The notes under the pieces: generated by a model | The model's input: only the letters and a program-made list of their open reading frames with translations | Databases searched by the model: none | What the model was told of the DNA's origin: nothing | Program-made: the position numbers and the translations under genes | In this document: piece after piece, positions 16,798-26,171 of the stretch | Layout of the letters: each line of letters starts with the position of its first letter | How positions within the stretch are numbered: the first letter of the stretch is position 1 | DNA from: Dyella flava | Lineage (GTDB): Bacteria > Pseudomonadota > Gammaproteobacteria > Xanthomonadales > Rhodanobacteraceae | Assembly (NCBI RefSeq): GCF_016904955.1 | Contig: NZ_JADIKE010000031.1 | Coordinates: 1 to 64,000 of the forward strand | Length of the DNA stretch: 64,000 nucleotides | Direction: 5' to 3'

Positions 16798-18375
16798 ATG
16801 AAACGCTTTGACGATTCAAGTGCAATAACCTCTTCTGCCGATTTTCAGACACCCGCTGATCAATATCAGGAGTTGTTTGAAGCGGTGCAGCTGCAGCGCG
16901 TCTTTGCAGACAGCAAAACCTTTGTCGACTGCGTGCCGCAGGACGATCCCGAACAGATTCTGGCGGACTACCGCAGCCAGCAGTCACGGCCAGGGTTTGA
17001 TCTTTCGACCTTCGCGCATACGCATTTCGATGTCCCCAGTGTGCACGAGAGCCACTATGTCTCGGTGCCTGGACAGCCCCTGCGCGACCACATCGACGGA
17101 CTGTGGGAATTCCTCACGCGACAGCCCGATCAGGTTTCGACACTGTGTTCGTTGCTGCCGCTGCCGCGTGAGTATGTCGTGCCGGGTGGCCGATTTGCGG
17201 AGCTGTATTACTGGGATTCGTACTTCACCATGCTCGGCCTGGCCGAAAGCGGGCGGCATGACCTGCTGCATGCCATGGCTGACAATTTTGCCTACCTGAT
17301 CGACAGCTACGGCCATATCCCCAATGGCAACCGCACGTATTATCTCAGCCGCTCGCAGCCGCCGGTGTTCGCGCTGATGGTGGAGCTGTTCGAGCAACAC
17401 GAGATCTGCAAAGCCATCCGTTACCTGCCGCAACTGCGCAAGGAATACGACTGGTGGATGCAGGGCGCGGCGACACTGCAGCCGGGTGAGGCTTATCGTC
17501 ATGTGGTGCGCCTCGCCGACGGCACCCTGCTCAACCGCTACTGGGATGCACGCGACACGCCACGCGAGGAAGCCTTCCTGGAAGATGTACTGACCGCCCA
17601 GGAAGCAGCACGCTCGCCCGCCGAGGTCTATCGCGATTTGCGCGCAGCCGCCGCATCCGGCTGGGATTTCAGCTCGCGCTGGTGTGACGGCGGCCCGCTG
17701 GCCAGTATCCGCACGACCGCGATTGTGCCGGTCGATCTCAACAGCTTTCTGTGGAAGCTGGAACAGCAGATCGCCCTGCTCAGCCGCAAGTCCGGGCTGC
17801 TTGAGCAGGCGCAACAGTTCGAGCGGCACGAACAGGCACGCCGCGAAGCCATCGACCGCGTGCTATGGCACGCCGGGCAAGGTGTTTATCTGGATTACGA
17901 CTGGCAGCGCCGCATGCCGCGCGAGCGGTTGAATGCGGCCGTCAGCACGCCGCTGTATGTCGGCGTGGCCAGCAAACAGCAAGCCAGGCTGGTGGCTGAA
18001 AACTTGCGCACGCAGCTGCTGAGTGCCGGCGGCATTGAAGCGACGACCGTGCAGACCGCCCAGCAATGGGACCGGCCCAATGGCTGGGCGCCGCTGCAAT
18101 GGCTGGCCATCGGCGGCTTGCGCCGCTATGGCCAATGCGATCTATCCGAAGACATCGCGCATCGATGGCTGTGCACGGTCGGCTGCCTTTATCAGCGCGA
18201 AAGCAAACTGGTCGAGAAATACGTGCTCGACGCACCGCCGGGTGGCACCGTCGGCGGTGGCGGCGGCGAGTATCCGCTGCAGGACGGTTTCGGCTGGACC
18301 AATGGCGTGACCCGCCGGCTACTGCATGAACGGCCGCGCCATGCGGTCAATCACGCGCGCGCTGCGTCGACCTGA
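16798..18375 (+). CDS. treF: Trehalase, GH37, cytoplasmic type
   Basis: This 525-residue enzyme splits trehalose into two glucose. Both GH37 signatures are present: PGGRFAELYYWDSY in the first half and QWDRPNGWAPLQ in the second, plus the NGNRTYYLSRSQPP segment that lines the active site. There is no signal peptide, so it should act in the cytoplasm, like TreF and unlike periplasmic TreA. The chain begins at ATG 16798; the frame is open from a TTG at 16792. The gene is separate from the glycogen-trehalose operon 4 kb downstream, whose TreY/TreZ pair makes its substrate. It converges with the minus-strand gene at 18380. Confidence 0.93.
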   Translation: MKRFDDSSAITSSADFQTPADQYQELFEAVQLQRVFADSKTFVDCVPQDDPEQILADYRSQQSRPGFDLSTFAHTHFDVPSVHESHYVSVPGQPLRDHIDGLWEFLTRQPDQVSTLCSLLPLPREYVVPGGRFAELYYWDSYFTMLGLAESGRHDLLHAMADNFAYLIDSYGHIPNGNRTYYLSRSQPPVFALMVELFEQHEICKAIRYLPQLRKEYDWWMQGAATLQPGEAYRHVVRLADGTLLNRYWDARDTPREEAFLEDVLTAQEAARSPAEVYRDLRAAAASGWDFSSRWCDGGPLASIRTTAIVPVDLNSFLWKLEQQIALLSRKSGLLEQAQQFERHEQARREAIDRVLWHAGQGVYLDYDWQRRMPRERLNAAVSTPLYVGVASKQQARLVAENLRTQLLSAGGIEATTVQTAQQWDRPNGWAPLQWLAIGGLRRYGQCDLSEDIAHRWLCTVGCLYQRESKLVEKYVLDAPPGGTVGGGGGEYPLQDGFGWTNGVTRRLLHERPRHAVNHARAAST

Positions 18376-18379
18376 GCGG

Positions 18380-18622
18380 CTAATGCCCCGGCAGCCTGGC
18401 GGCGATGTCCTTGGCGATCGCCACGCCTTCCGTGCTGGCAAACAGATACGCGTGCTCCTCGCTGGTGTAGAGATCGGTATCTCCTTCCGCCACCGCGGTC
18501 TGTTGCAGATCGCCCGGCCCCGGATGAACCGACCAATGCCCGCGCCAGCGGGCATCGTCGCCTTCGCGAAATTGCGCCGTGGTGATCTCGACCAGCAGAT
18601 TGGCAACGGGAATGATGCGCAT
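18380..18622 (-). CDS. Small uncharacterised protein
   Basis: An 80-residue frame beginning MRIIPVANLLVEITTAQF and ending AARLPGH. It starts 11 bases after the alpha/beta hydrolase stop on the same strand and ends five bases before the trehalase stop coming the other way, so the gap is filled tightly. The composition is soluble, with no signal peptide or membrane segment. I recognise no domain. Its place as the last gene of the MscS-hydrolase operon supports it being real; the remaining doubt is that it is short and unassigned. Confidence 0.6.
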   Translation of the reverse strand: MRIIPVANLLVEITTAQFREGDDARWRGHWSVHPGPGDLQQTAVAEGDTDLYTSEEHAYLFASTEGVAIAKDIAARLPGH

Positions 18623-18632
18623 CGCCGGTACA

Positions 18633-19502
18633 CTACACCCTGGCGGCCGGCAGCGTGACATTGGGCGGGGTCTTGACCAGCTCCACCAGGTCGGAACTGA
18701 GCTCTTGGGCATGCGTGACGAACAGGCCGTGCGGCGCGTCGTCATAGACCCGGTACACGCTGTCCGGCAAGGCCTTGGCCAGGCGGTCGCCGGTTGCGGC
18801 AATCGGCGCAAGGTGATCGTTGCTGCCGTGGACGACCAGGGACGGAATATTGATGATCGCGCGCAACTCTTCGGTGAAGTCGGTTTCGCGACACAGCTGG
18901 ATGCCGGCCAGCATACCCTCGGTCGAGACATGACGGGTTTGCGCCTGGATCCACCGCTTGGTGGCGTCGCTGACCGCCGGCTCGCCGTCGCCTTCGAACA
19001 GCTGATCGGCGAACCAGGATGAAAATTCATAGCGATCGTCCCGGATATCGGCTTCCATTTTTTCGAGAACGGACTCGTCCACGCCATCCGGGTTGGTCGG
19101 CGAACGTACCAGCGACGGCGCCACGCCGCTCACCAGCGCCAGCCGGCCGACACGTTGTCCAAGGTGGCGCGCCATGTAGCGGACCACTTCGCCCACTCCC
19201 ATGGAGTAACCCACCAGGGTGACGTCATTCAGATCGAGGCCCTGCAACAGCAGGGCAAGATCGTCGGCGAAACGGTTGTAGTTATAGCTGCCCTGCGACT
19301 GTGACGATTGGCCGAAGCCGCGGCGGTCATAGGTGATCACGCGGCAACCCTTGTCGAGCAAATCGGCCACCTGGTGCTCCCACATGTTGTGGTCAAGCAA
19401 CCAGCCATTGGTCAACACGACTGGAAAGCCGTATCCGACGTCTTCGTAATAGAGTTCAACGGGGCGGCCAAGCATATCGGTTTCGACTTCTAGCATGCTC
19501 AT
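18633..19502 (-). CDS. Alpha/beta hydrolase, non-haem haloperoxidase-like
   Basis: A 289-residue alpha/beta-hydrolase-fold enzyme. The nucleophile elbow GYSMG, the oxyanion HG-type segment (LTNGWLLDHNMW) and the YDRRGFGQS strand-loop are typical of the cofactor-free haloperoxidase/esterase group; the late HGSNDHLAP and DAPHGLF supply the Asp and His of the triad. No signal peptide. The chosen ATG at 19502 has AAAGGAGATG upstream; the frame is open to 19526. It lies about 30 bases after the MscS-type gene in the same direction. The natural substrate cannot be inferred; halogenation by such enzymes is usually a side reaction of a perhydrolase or esterase. Confidence 0.85.
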   Translation of the reverse strand: MSMLEVETDMLGRPVELYYEDVGYGFPVVLTNGWLLDHNMWEHQVADLLDKGCRVITYDRRGFGQSSQSQGSYNYNRFADDLALLLQGLDLNDVTLVGYSMGVGEVVRYMARHLGQRVGRLALVSGVAPSLVRSPTNPDGVDESVLEKMEADIRDDRYEFSSWFADQLFEGDGEPAVSDATKRWIQAQTRHVSTEGMLAGIQLCRETDFTEELRAIINIPSLVVHGSNDHLAPIAATGDRLAKALPDSVYRVYDDAPHGLFVTHAQELSSDLVELVKTPPNVTLPAARV

Positions 19503-19532
19503 GATGTCATCTCCTTTGCGATACAAGATTGC

Positions 19533-22106
19533 TCATGAAAGTTTTGCGTCCGGCTCCGGTTCCTTCTCACCCGGCGAGGCCGGCTTCAATGCATCGGGCG
19601 TCAGCAGCAGATTCAGGCGCGGATTGGCCAGTTCGATATTCTTTTCGCGGAAACGCTTGACGATGCGCGCATTCATTTCGCGCTGCACGCCCCAGCGTCC
19701 GCTGTCGGTGCACTGGATCTGGCCGATCAAGGTGATTCTGAAGCCGTCCATCGAATCGACGCCCCACACCTCGATGTCCTTGAGCATCAGGTTGCAATAG
19801 GCCGGATCCTGGCGCATGTCGGCGCCGATGCTTTTCAGCTCGGCAATGGCGCGCTCGATGTCGTTCTCCTGGCTCACGCTCACGTTGACCACGGCATTGC
19901 CCAGGCCACGATGGGTGTTGTTGACGGTGGTGACGGAGCTGAAAGGCACGGTGTACAGCGAGCCGTCGCCGCCACGCAGGCGAACGGTGCGCACCGACAG
20001 GTTTTCCACCGTGCCGGATACGCCGGCCACGGTGACCCAGTCGCCCACCTGCATGGCGTTTTCCATCAACAGGAAGATGCCGGTGATGAAATCCTGCACC
20101 AGCTTCTGCGAGCCGAAGCCAAGCGCCACGCCGACGATGCTTGCGCTGGCCAGCAAGGGTGTGGTGTTGACGCCGATCTCGTTAAGCGCGGTGAGCCCGA
20201 CGACCAGCACCACGCCGATGAACAGGCCGGTGCGCAGCATCGGCAACAGCGTGCGCAGACGCGCCGCGCGCATGCTGTCGCCGCGCTCCGACCATAGGTC
20301 GATGCGCCGTTCAATGCTGATGCTGGACGCCTCCCAAATAAAGATGGCAATGATTGCCGCGACCAGGATCGTAACGATGGCCGACATCAAACCGCGGCCG
20401 ATCGCACCGCGTGCGAACCAGCCGAACGCGTCCAGGCCCCAGGCCTGGAACAGCACGACCAGCGCACAGATGGTGATCAGCGTCGACACCAGCGACTTCA
20501 CAAACGGGTAATAGGTTTGCGTCAGGCGTACGCGCACATCAGGCTTGCCATCGGTTGCCGAGGCGTCGGCGTCGAAATGAAAGGCACGGCCAAGCACGCC
20601 TTGCAGGAACACGGTCACGATGCGCGCGGCAATCAGGATGACTGCGCTCACGACCATGAAATGGATCAGCTTCGGAAAGCCGTCTTCCACGCCCAGCGCC
20701 CATACCATCCATTCCCCCAGGATCAGCACCACGGCGAATGGAACCCAGGCCCGTGCCAGCCAGTTGCGCGTCGCCGCCATCACGCCGGATGCAGCGGGAG
20801 CCGCCGCAATGGCCCGCTGCACCGGGCGACGCAGGCGCAGGACCAGCACGACCGCCGTCATATGCACGAACAAGGCCACGCTCTTGATGAAGGCCTCGCG
20901 TCCTTGCGGCGTCGCGCCAAGCGTTTGCGCGGCGTCGCCGATCGCGTTGCCAAACACCACCAGCACCACGATGCACCGTCCCCAGCGCTGCAGCACAAGG
21001 GCGATGTCCTTCGTCGTCTGCAGAACGCGCATGCCGTTGCTGAGCGGCGAGACAAACAAGCGCAGCGTGGCCATGGTGATGCGCGTGGTGACATAGGCAT
21101 CGATGAAATCGCTGCACACCGCATGAACCCGCGCGTCGCCGCCGGCCAGCCAGTGCAACAGCATCCCGGCCACCAGCATGAAGATGGCGAGCGGAAACAG
21201 ATCCATGGCCCAGCTGCCGATGGCATACATCATGCGGCGCAGCGCGTGCACATATCTCGAAGGCTGATGGCGCCTCGCGGCGGTTTGCGCCTGCTCCGAC
21301 GATGCTTGCGCTGCCTCCCCGGGCGCGGACTTATCGTTGCCGGTGTTTTTGGTGCCGACCGGTACTTCCTCCACCCGCTCGACGCCATTGCGCATGACGG
21401 AGACCATGGCCACGTCGTCACGTGACGGGCGCGTACCGGCCAGCACATCGTCCGCCTTGGGCCGGGTGACGGATTGATGCCGTCGTGCGCGGAGCCGTTC
21501 ATGCCGCGCATCTTCGGCCATGCCTTTCGATTCGGCCCGATCGGCACGCGCCGTCAACCAGCGCAACGGGCGTCTCAGCGCGCGGTGCAAGCCCCATTCG
21601 ACGATCAGGCCACCAGCGAAACTGCCGAGCAGCGCGGTGGCGACCTGCAGCAACAACTGGCGATTGGTATCGCTGATGCGGCCACCCGAGCGCGCCAACA
21701 AAGCGAACAAGCCAAGCAAGGCGGTGCGCAGCTCATCGAGCTGCGCGCCGATGCCGCTCATCCAGCGGTCAATCTGCCGAAGCGTGCGCGCGATCAGTCC
21801 ATTGGCTTGCAACGGGCTGGCCGCAACCTTGCCTGCCGGCGTCGCCGCCGACTTGGTCGCAGTGGTTGATGCGACGGCCGCCTGCGCGCCCGATGGAGAA
21901 CCTCCACCAGATGTTGATGCGTGGCCGGACGATGATGGGCATGCCGCCGCAACAGTACTGTCATGCGTCGTCGCAGTGCTCGGCGCTTGCGCATGTGCGA
22001 TCGCCATGGCCAGAAACAGCGATGTCCCGATGGCACATCCTCTGCATGCGGCCAAAGCGATGACCTTACGCAGCGTCAGCAGGAAATGTCTCAATTCATG
22101 GCGCAT
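19533..22106 (-). CDS. Large MscS-family mechanosensitive channel
   Basis: An 857-residue membrane protein with a signal-like N-terminus (ending AMAIAHAQ), a long low-complexity Ser/Ala/Thr region, many transmembrane segments and a C-terminal MscS core (PF00924). The core has the pore-lining glycine/alanine helix ASASIVGVALGFGSQKLVQD followed by FLLMENAMQVGDWVTV and the beta domain (VRTVRLRGGDGSLYTVPFS). It resembles the large YbiO/MscM type more than the 286-residue MscS. It should open under membrane tension to release solutes on hypo-osmotic shock, which fits the nearby trehalose genes. It leads a minus-strand operon with the hydrolase and the 80-residue protein. Confidence 0.88.
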   Translation of the reverse strand: MRHELRHFLLTLRKVIALAACRGCAIGTSLFLAMAIAHAQAPSTATTHDSTVAAACPSSSGHASTSGGGSPSGAQAAVASTTATKSAATPAGKVAASPLQANGLIARTLRQIDRWMSGIGAQLDELRTALLGLFALLARSGGRISDTNRQLLLQVATALLGSFAGGLIVEWGLHRALRRPLRWLTARADRAESKGMAEDARHERLRARRHQSVTRPKADDVLAGTRPSRDDVAMVSVMRNGVERVEEVPVGTKNTGNDKSAPGEAAQASSEQAQTAARRHQPSRYVHALRRMMYAIGSWAMDLFPLAIFMLVAGMLLHWLAGGDARVHAVCSDFIDAYVTTRITMATLRLFVSPLSNGMRVLQTTKDIALVLQRWGRCIVVLVVFGNAIGDAAQTLGATPQGREAFIKSVALFVHMTAVVLVLRLRRPVQRAIAAAPAASGVMAATRNWLARAWVPFAVVLILGEWMVWALGVEDGFPKLIHFMVVSAVILIAARIVTVFLQGVLGRAFHFDADASATDGKPDVRVRLTQTYYPFVKSLVSTLITICALVVLFQAWGLDAFGWFARGAIGRGLMSAIVTILVAAIIAIFIWEASSISIERRIDLWSERGDSMRAARLRTLLPMLRTGLFIGVVLVVGLTALNEIGVNTTPLLASASIVGVALGFGSQKLVQDFITGIFLLMENAMQVGDWVTVAGVSGTVENLSVRTVRLRGGDGSLYTVPFSSVTTVNNTHRGLGNAVVNVSVSQENDIERAIAELKSIGADMRQDPAYCNLMLKDIEVWGVDSMDGFRITLIGQIQCTDSGRWGVQREMNARIVKRFREKNIELANPRLNLLLTPDALKPASPGEKEPEPDAKLS

Positions 22107-22395
22107 TCGGCAGTTATCGCCATCTATCGTTGCGCCGATGAGCGTAAAGGTTGTGTTGATTAAAAGTGGTTGGCGATTTTATGTATGAGCGCGAAGTGAA
22201 CACACAACATGTCGTGCCACATGCCTCGTCAGGCACGTCAAACCCGCTTATTCCTTGCAAGACAGCGCGATTTTCACTTTGCCACATCATTCACTGTACA
22301 AATGCTTGATGTATGCGCGCATATCTTTTGCATAAGCCACTCGGCATATCCGGAAGACGTTAGGACGTCACGCGGAAGACTACGAGACGATCTGG

Positions 22396-23946
22396 ATGAA
22401 TCACGCCAAATCCCTACGCGTGGCGCTGCCACGCGAGCAAGCTGCGCTTCAAAAAAACGGTAGCGGCCTACCTCGAGCGAACGGCACGTCGCCGGAACCG
22501 ATGCGGCGTCCGGATAACGACCCCGGCGAGAAAATACTGTTCGTCACCTCGGAGATGCGGGACTTCATCAAGGCCGGCGGACTGGGCGATGTCTCGGCGG
22601 CGTTGCCGCGCGTGCTCGCACACGAACACGACGTGCGTGTGCTTATCCCCGGCTATCGCGCGGTGCTTGAGGCGGGAACACGGATGAAAAAGGTGGGCGC
22701 CACCCGCAAACATGGCGAGCTGCCTGCTTGCGAGATCGGCGAACTGGAAACCGACGACGGCCTGCACGTGCTGGTCGTCTGCAATGAGGTCCTGTTCAAT
22801 CGCGAGGGCTCGCCTTACGTCAACGCCAAGGGCATCGGCTGGCCGGACAATGATCTGCGTTTTGCCACCCTTTCTTCGGTTGCCGCCGATATCGCCGCCG
22901 GTCGTGCCGGCCTCGAGTGGCGACCGGATTTGTTGCATTTGAATGACTGGACCTGCGCGCTGGCCGCCTGCTTCCTGCACTGGCGGCATCAGTCCACGCC
23001 CAGCGTGCTGACCATCCACAACCTTGCTTACCAGGGCATTTTTCCAGCCTCGGCGGTCAGCCGGATCGGTGTGCCTGAGCATGCACCCGAACTGGATTTC
23101 CATGGCCAGGTCTCGTATCTGCGCGGCGGCATCGCCAAGGCGGATTTCCTGATTACCGTCAGCGAGAGCTATGCGCAGCAGATCGTCGATCCGGTTCACG
23201 GTTGCGGCATGGACCGGCTGCTGGCACGACGCCGGCATGAAGGACGCCTGGTCGGCATTCTCAACGGGATTGATCCAAGCTGGCGTCCGCAACAGGACGA
23301 TGCGCTCGATACACCTTTTTCCGTCGGCGAATGGGAACGGCGGCAGTACAACACCGTGGCGCTGCGCGAGGAGCTAGGTCTTTACCCGGTGCCCGGCCCC
23401 TTGTTCATCTTCGTGTCGCGCATGGTGCATCAGAAAGGGCTGGATCTGGTGTACGAGGCGGCGCCGCAGATCATCGCGGCGGGTGGCCAACTGGCGATGA
23501 TCGGCCGCGGCGACCCGCTGTTCGAGCGCATGGCGACCACGCTGGCCAAACGCTATCCGGGACGGATCGTGGCGCGTATCGGCTTTGAGGAGGGCTTGGC
23601 GCATCGCATGTTTGCCGGCGGGGATTTCCTGCTGATGCCCTCGCGCTATGAACCCTGCGGCCTCAGCCAGATGTATGCGCAGGCTTATGGCTGCCTGCCG
23701 ATTGCGCATGCGACCGGCGGATTGATCGACACGATCGAGGACGGCGTATCCGGACTGCTGTTCCAACATGCCCGCGTCAGCGATTTGCGCAGCTGCCTGC
23801 AGCGCGCCTTCCGGATTTTTGCCGAGCCCTTGCTGCTGGAGGCCATGCGTGGCGCCGCCATGCTGGAACGGCATGACTGGAGTCGCTCCGGCCAGCGCTA
23901 CACGGGCATTTATCGTCAGCTATGCACGCATGAGGCGGCGGCGTGA
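22396..23946 (+). CDS. glgA: Glycogen synthase (ADP-glucose type), GT5
   Basis: A 516-residue GT5 enzyme that elongates alpha-1,4-glucan from ADP-glucose. The ADP-glucose-binding KAGGLGDV is at 59-66 (K-T-G-G-L in E. coli), and SRYEPCGLSQMYAQAYGCLP with the following ATGGL is the C-terminal donor-site block carrying the catalytic Glu. About 45 extra polar residues precede the fold; an internal start near MRRP (residue 36) is possible. It is the first gene of the glucan/trehalose operon. No glgC (ADP-glucose pyrophosphorylase) is in the window, so it must lie elsewhere. The stop overlaps the glgB start by GTGA. Confidence 0.93.
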   Translation: MNHAKSLRVALPREQAALQKNGSGLPRANGTSPEPMRRPDNDPGEKILFVTSEMRDFIKAGGLGDVSAALPRVLAHEHDVRVLIPGYRAVLEAGTRMKKVGATRKHGELPACEIGELETDDGLHVLVVCNEVLFNREGSPYVNAKGIGWPDNDLRFATLSSVAADIAAGRAGLEWRPDLLHLNDWTCALAACFLHWRHQSTPSVLTIHNLAYQGIFPASAVSRIGVPEHAPELDFHGQVSYLRGGIAKADFLITVSESYAQQIVDPVHGCGMDRLLARRRHEGRLVGILNGIDPSWRPQQDDALDTPFSVGEWERRQYNTVALREELGLYPVPGPLFIFVSRMVHQKGLDLVYEAAPQIIAAGGQLAMIGRGDPLFERMATTLAKRYPGRIVARIGFEEGLAHRMFAGGDFLLMPSRYEPCGLSQMYAQAYGCLPIAHATGGLIDTIEDGVSGLLFQHARVSDLRSCLQRAFRIFAEPLLLEAMRGAAMLERHDWSRSGQRYTGIYRQLCTHEAAA

Positions 23947-26171
23947 GGTTCGCCAGCGACAACACGCTCGCACCGGCGTCGCGCCAGGGCCACCTTCCCG
24001 CGGATGTGCTGGCCGCTCTCGAGCATGGACGCTGCGAGGCGCCGTTCGAGTGGCTTGGCCTGCACGAATACCAGGGCCGCTGGCAGATCGCAGTGATTGC
24101 CCATGGCGCCTTGTCGGTCGAAGTCGTGGTGGAAGGCAGCGAACAGGCCGTGACGGTTCCGCGTGTCGGCGGAGGGGTGTACCTGATCACGCTTGCTGCG
24201 AAGCCGGCGAGCTATCGTTTGCACCTGCGCTGGCCGCACGGCTGGGAAACCATCGCGGACCCTTACGCGTTCGAGCCCTTGTTGGAGGAAGAGGCGCTGC
24301 TCGCCTTCAACCTCGGCGAGCTGCGCAAGCCCGTCGATCTGCTTGGCGCACAGCCCAAAGTAGTCGATGGCATTGAGGGCGTGCATTTTTCGGTATGGGC
24401 TCCGCATGCGCGCCGGGTGTCGGTGGTGGGCAATTTCAACCGCTGGGATGGCCGGCGCCATCCGATGTATCGCCACCGCGATGCAGGCATCTGGGAAATC
24501 TTCATTCCGCATATCGAGGCCGGCGACGTCTACAAGTTTGAACTGCTGGACCAGCATGGCCATCTGCTGCCCCTGAAGGCCGATCCGTACGCCAAGCAGA
24601 CCGAGTGTCCGCCGGCCTCCGCTTCGATGGTGGCGTCGCCGCTGTGGCACGCCTGGCATGACGCGTCGTGGATGGCGCATCGCAAAGCCATGCATGCTGC
24701 GACCGCACCGCTGACCATCTACGAAGTGCACGCCACCTCATGGCGACGTGATGCCGAAGGCGGAAGGCTCGACTGGGATGCCTTGGCCGAGCAGTTGATT
24801 CCGTATGTGCAAGCGCAGAGTTTCACTCATATCGAATTTCTGCCGGTCAACGAATACCCGTTCGGCGGTTCGTGGGGCTATCAACCCACCGCCATGTACG
24901 CACCGACGGCACGCATGGGCGAGCCCGATGCCTTTGCCCGCTTCGTCGATTCCTGTCACGTGGCGGGCATCGGCGTGATCCTGGACTGGGTCAGCGGACA
25001 CTTCCCTGCCGATGAACACGGCTTGCGCATGTTCGATGGCACGGCGCTATACGAACACGGCGATCCGCGCGAGGGCTTCCATCAGGACTGGAAAACCCTG
25101 ATCTACAACTACGGCAAGCCGCAGGTACGCCAATACCTGATGGGCAGCGCGCTGGCCTGGCTGGATCGTTTTCATATCGATGGGCTGCGCGTGGATGCGG
25201 TGGCCAGCATGCTTTACCGTGATTACAGCCGCGCCGAGGGCGAATGGATCCCCAATGCGCATGGCGGTCGCGAGAACCTGGAGGCGATCGCCTTCCTGCG
25301 CGACCTGAACAGCCTTATCGCGCGCGAGCACCCCGGCGTGATGGTGATCGCGGAAGAATCGACCGCGTGGCCCGGCGTCACCAACACCCCTGAAGACGGC
25401 GGCCTTGGCTTCAGCTTCAAATGGAACATGGGCTGGATGCACGATTGCCTGCGCTATATCCAACATGATCCGCTCTACCGGCGCTATCACCATGATGACC
25501 TGACGTTTGGCTTGATTTACGCCTATTCGGAAAAGTTTGTGCTGCCGCTGTCGCACGACGAAGTGGTGCATGGCAAAGGCTCGCTGATTTCGCGCATGCC
25601 TGGTGATCGCTGGCAGCAATTCGCCAACTTGCGCGCGTTCTTCGGCTTCATGTGGGCCCATCCGGGCAAGAAGCTGCTGTTCATGGGCGGCGAGTTCGCA
25701 CAGCGCAACGAATGGCAGCACGATCGATCGCTGGATTGGCATCTGCTGGAAGATCCGCTGCATCTGGGCGTGCAGCGGCTGGTCGGCGATCTCAATCGCC
25801 TGCTCTACGAGGAGCCCGCCCTGCACCGCTGCGATCATGCATCGGCCGGCTTTGCCTGGATGGTCGGCGACGATAGCCATGCTTCCGTGTACGCCTTTCT
25901 GCGTTACGGCGGCGAGGGCGCGGCCCCGATACTGGTGGTGTGCAATTTCACCCCGCAGGTTCGCTCCGATTACCGCATCGGCGTGCCGGAAGCCGGCGCG
26001 TGGCGCGAGGTTTGCAATACCGACAGCAGCTATTACGGCGGCTCCAATGTCGGCAACGCCGGCGAGGTCCACACCGACGAGATGCCCTGCCGAGGCCACC
26101 GTTTTTCACTCAATCTGCGTCTGCCACCGCTAGCCACATTGATTCTTCGGGCGGAGGGCAGCCCCGCATGA
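23943..26171 (+). CDS. glgB: 1,4-alpha-glucan branching enzyme, GH13
   Basis: A 742-residue enzyme that introduces alpha-1,6 branches into glycogen. The order is N1 domain, CBM48 (from FSVWAPHARRVSVVGNFN), then the GH13 barrel with DGLRVDAVASML (nucleophile Asp), VIAEESTAWPGVT (acid/base Glu) and LSHDEVVHGKGSL (third acid), and a C-terminal all-beta domain. The length fits the long, N1-containing GlgB form. It begins with GTG overlapping the glgA stop (GTGA, 23943-23946) and ends in an ATGA overlap with treZ, which indicates translational coupling through the operon. Confidence 0.95.
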   Translation: MRFASDNTLAPASRQGHLPADVLAALEHGRCEAPFEWLGLHEYQGRWQIAVIAHGALSVEVVVEGSEQAVTVPRVGGGVYLITLAAKPASYRLHLRWPHGWETIADPYAFEPLLEEEALLAFNLGELRKPVDLLGAQPKVVDGIEGVHFSVWAPHARRVSVVGNFNRWDGRRHPMYRHRDAGIWEIFIPHIEAGDVYKFELLDQHGHLLPLKADPYAKQTECPPASASMVASPLWHAWHDASWMAHRKAMHAATAPLTIYEVHATSWRRDAEGGRLDWDALAEQLIPYVQAQSFTHIEFLPVNEYPFGGSWGYQPTAMYAPTARMGEPDAFARFVDSCHVAGIGVILDWVSGHFPADEHGLRMFDGTALYEHGDPREGFHQDWKTLIYNYGKPQVRQYLMGSALAWLDRFHIDGLRVDAVASMLYRDYSRAEGEWIPNAHGGRENLEAIAFLRDLNSLIAREHPGVMVIAEESTAWPGVTNTPEDGGLGFSFKWNMGWMHDCLRYIQHDPLYRRYHHDDLTFGLIYAYSEKFVLPLSHDEVVHGKGSLISRMPGDRWQQFANLRAFFGFMWAHPGKKLLFMGGEFAQRNEWQHDRSLDWHLLEDPLHLGVQRLVGDLNRLLYEEPALHRCDHASAGFAWMVGDDSHASVYAFLRYGGEGAAPILVVCNFTPQVRSDYRIGVPEAGAWREVCNTDSSYYGGSNVGNAGEVHTDEMPCRGHRFSLNLRLPPLATLILRAEGSPA

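Noticed and set aside
25047..26099. 350-residue minus-strand frame
   Set aside because: Antisense to glgB, whose catalytic motifs are on the other strand.
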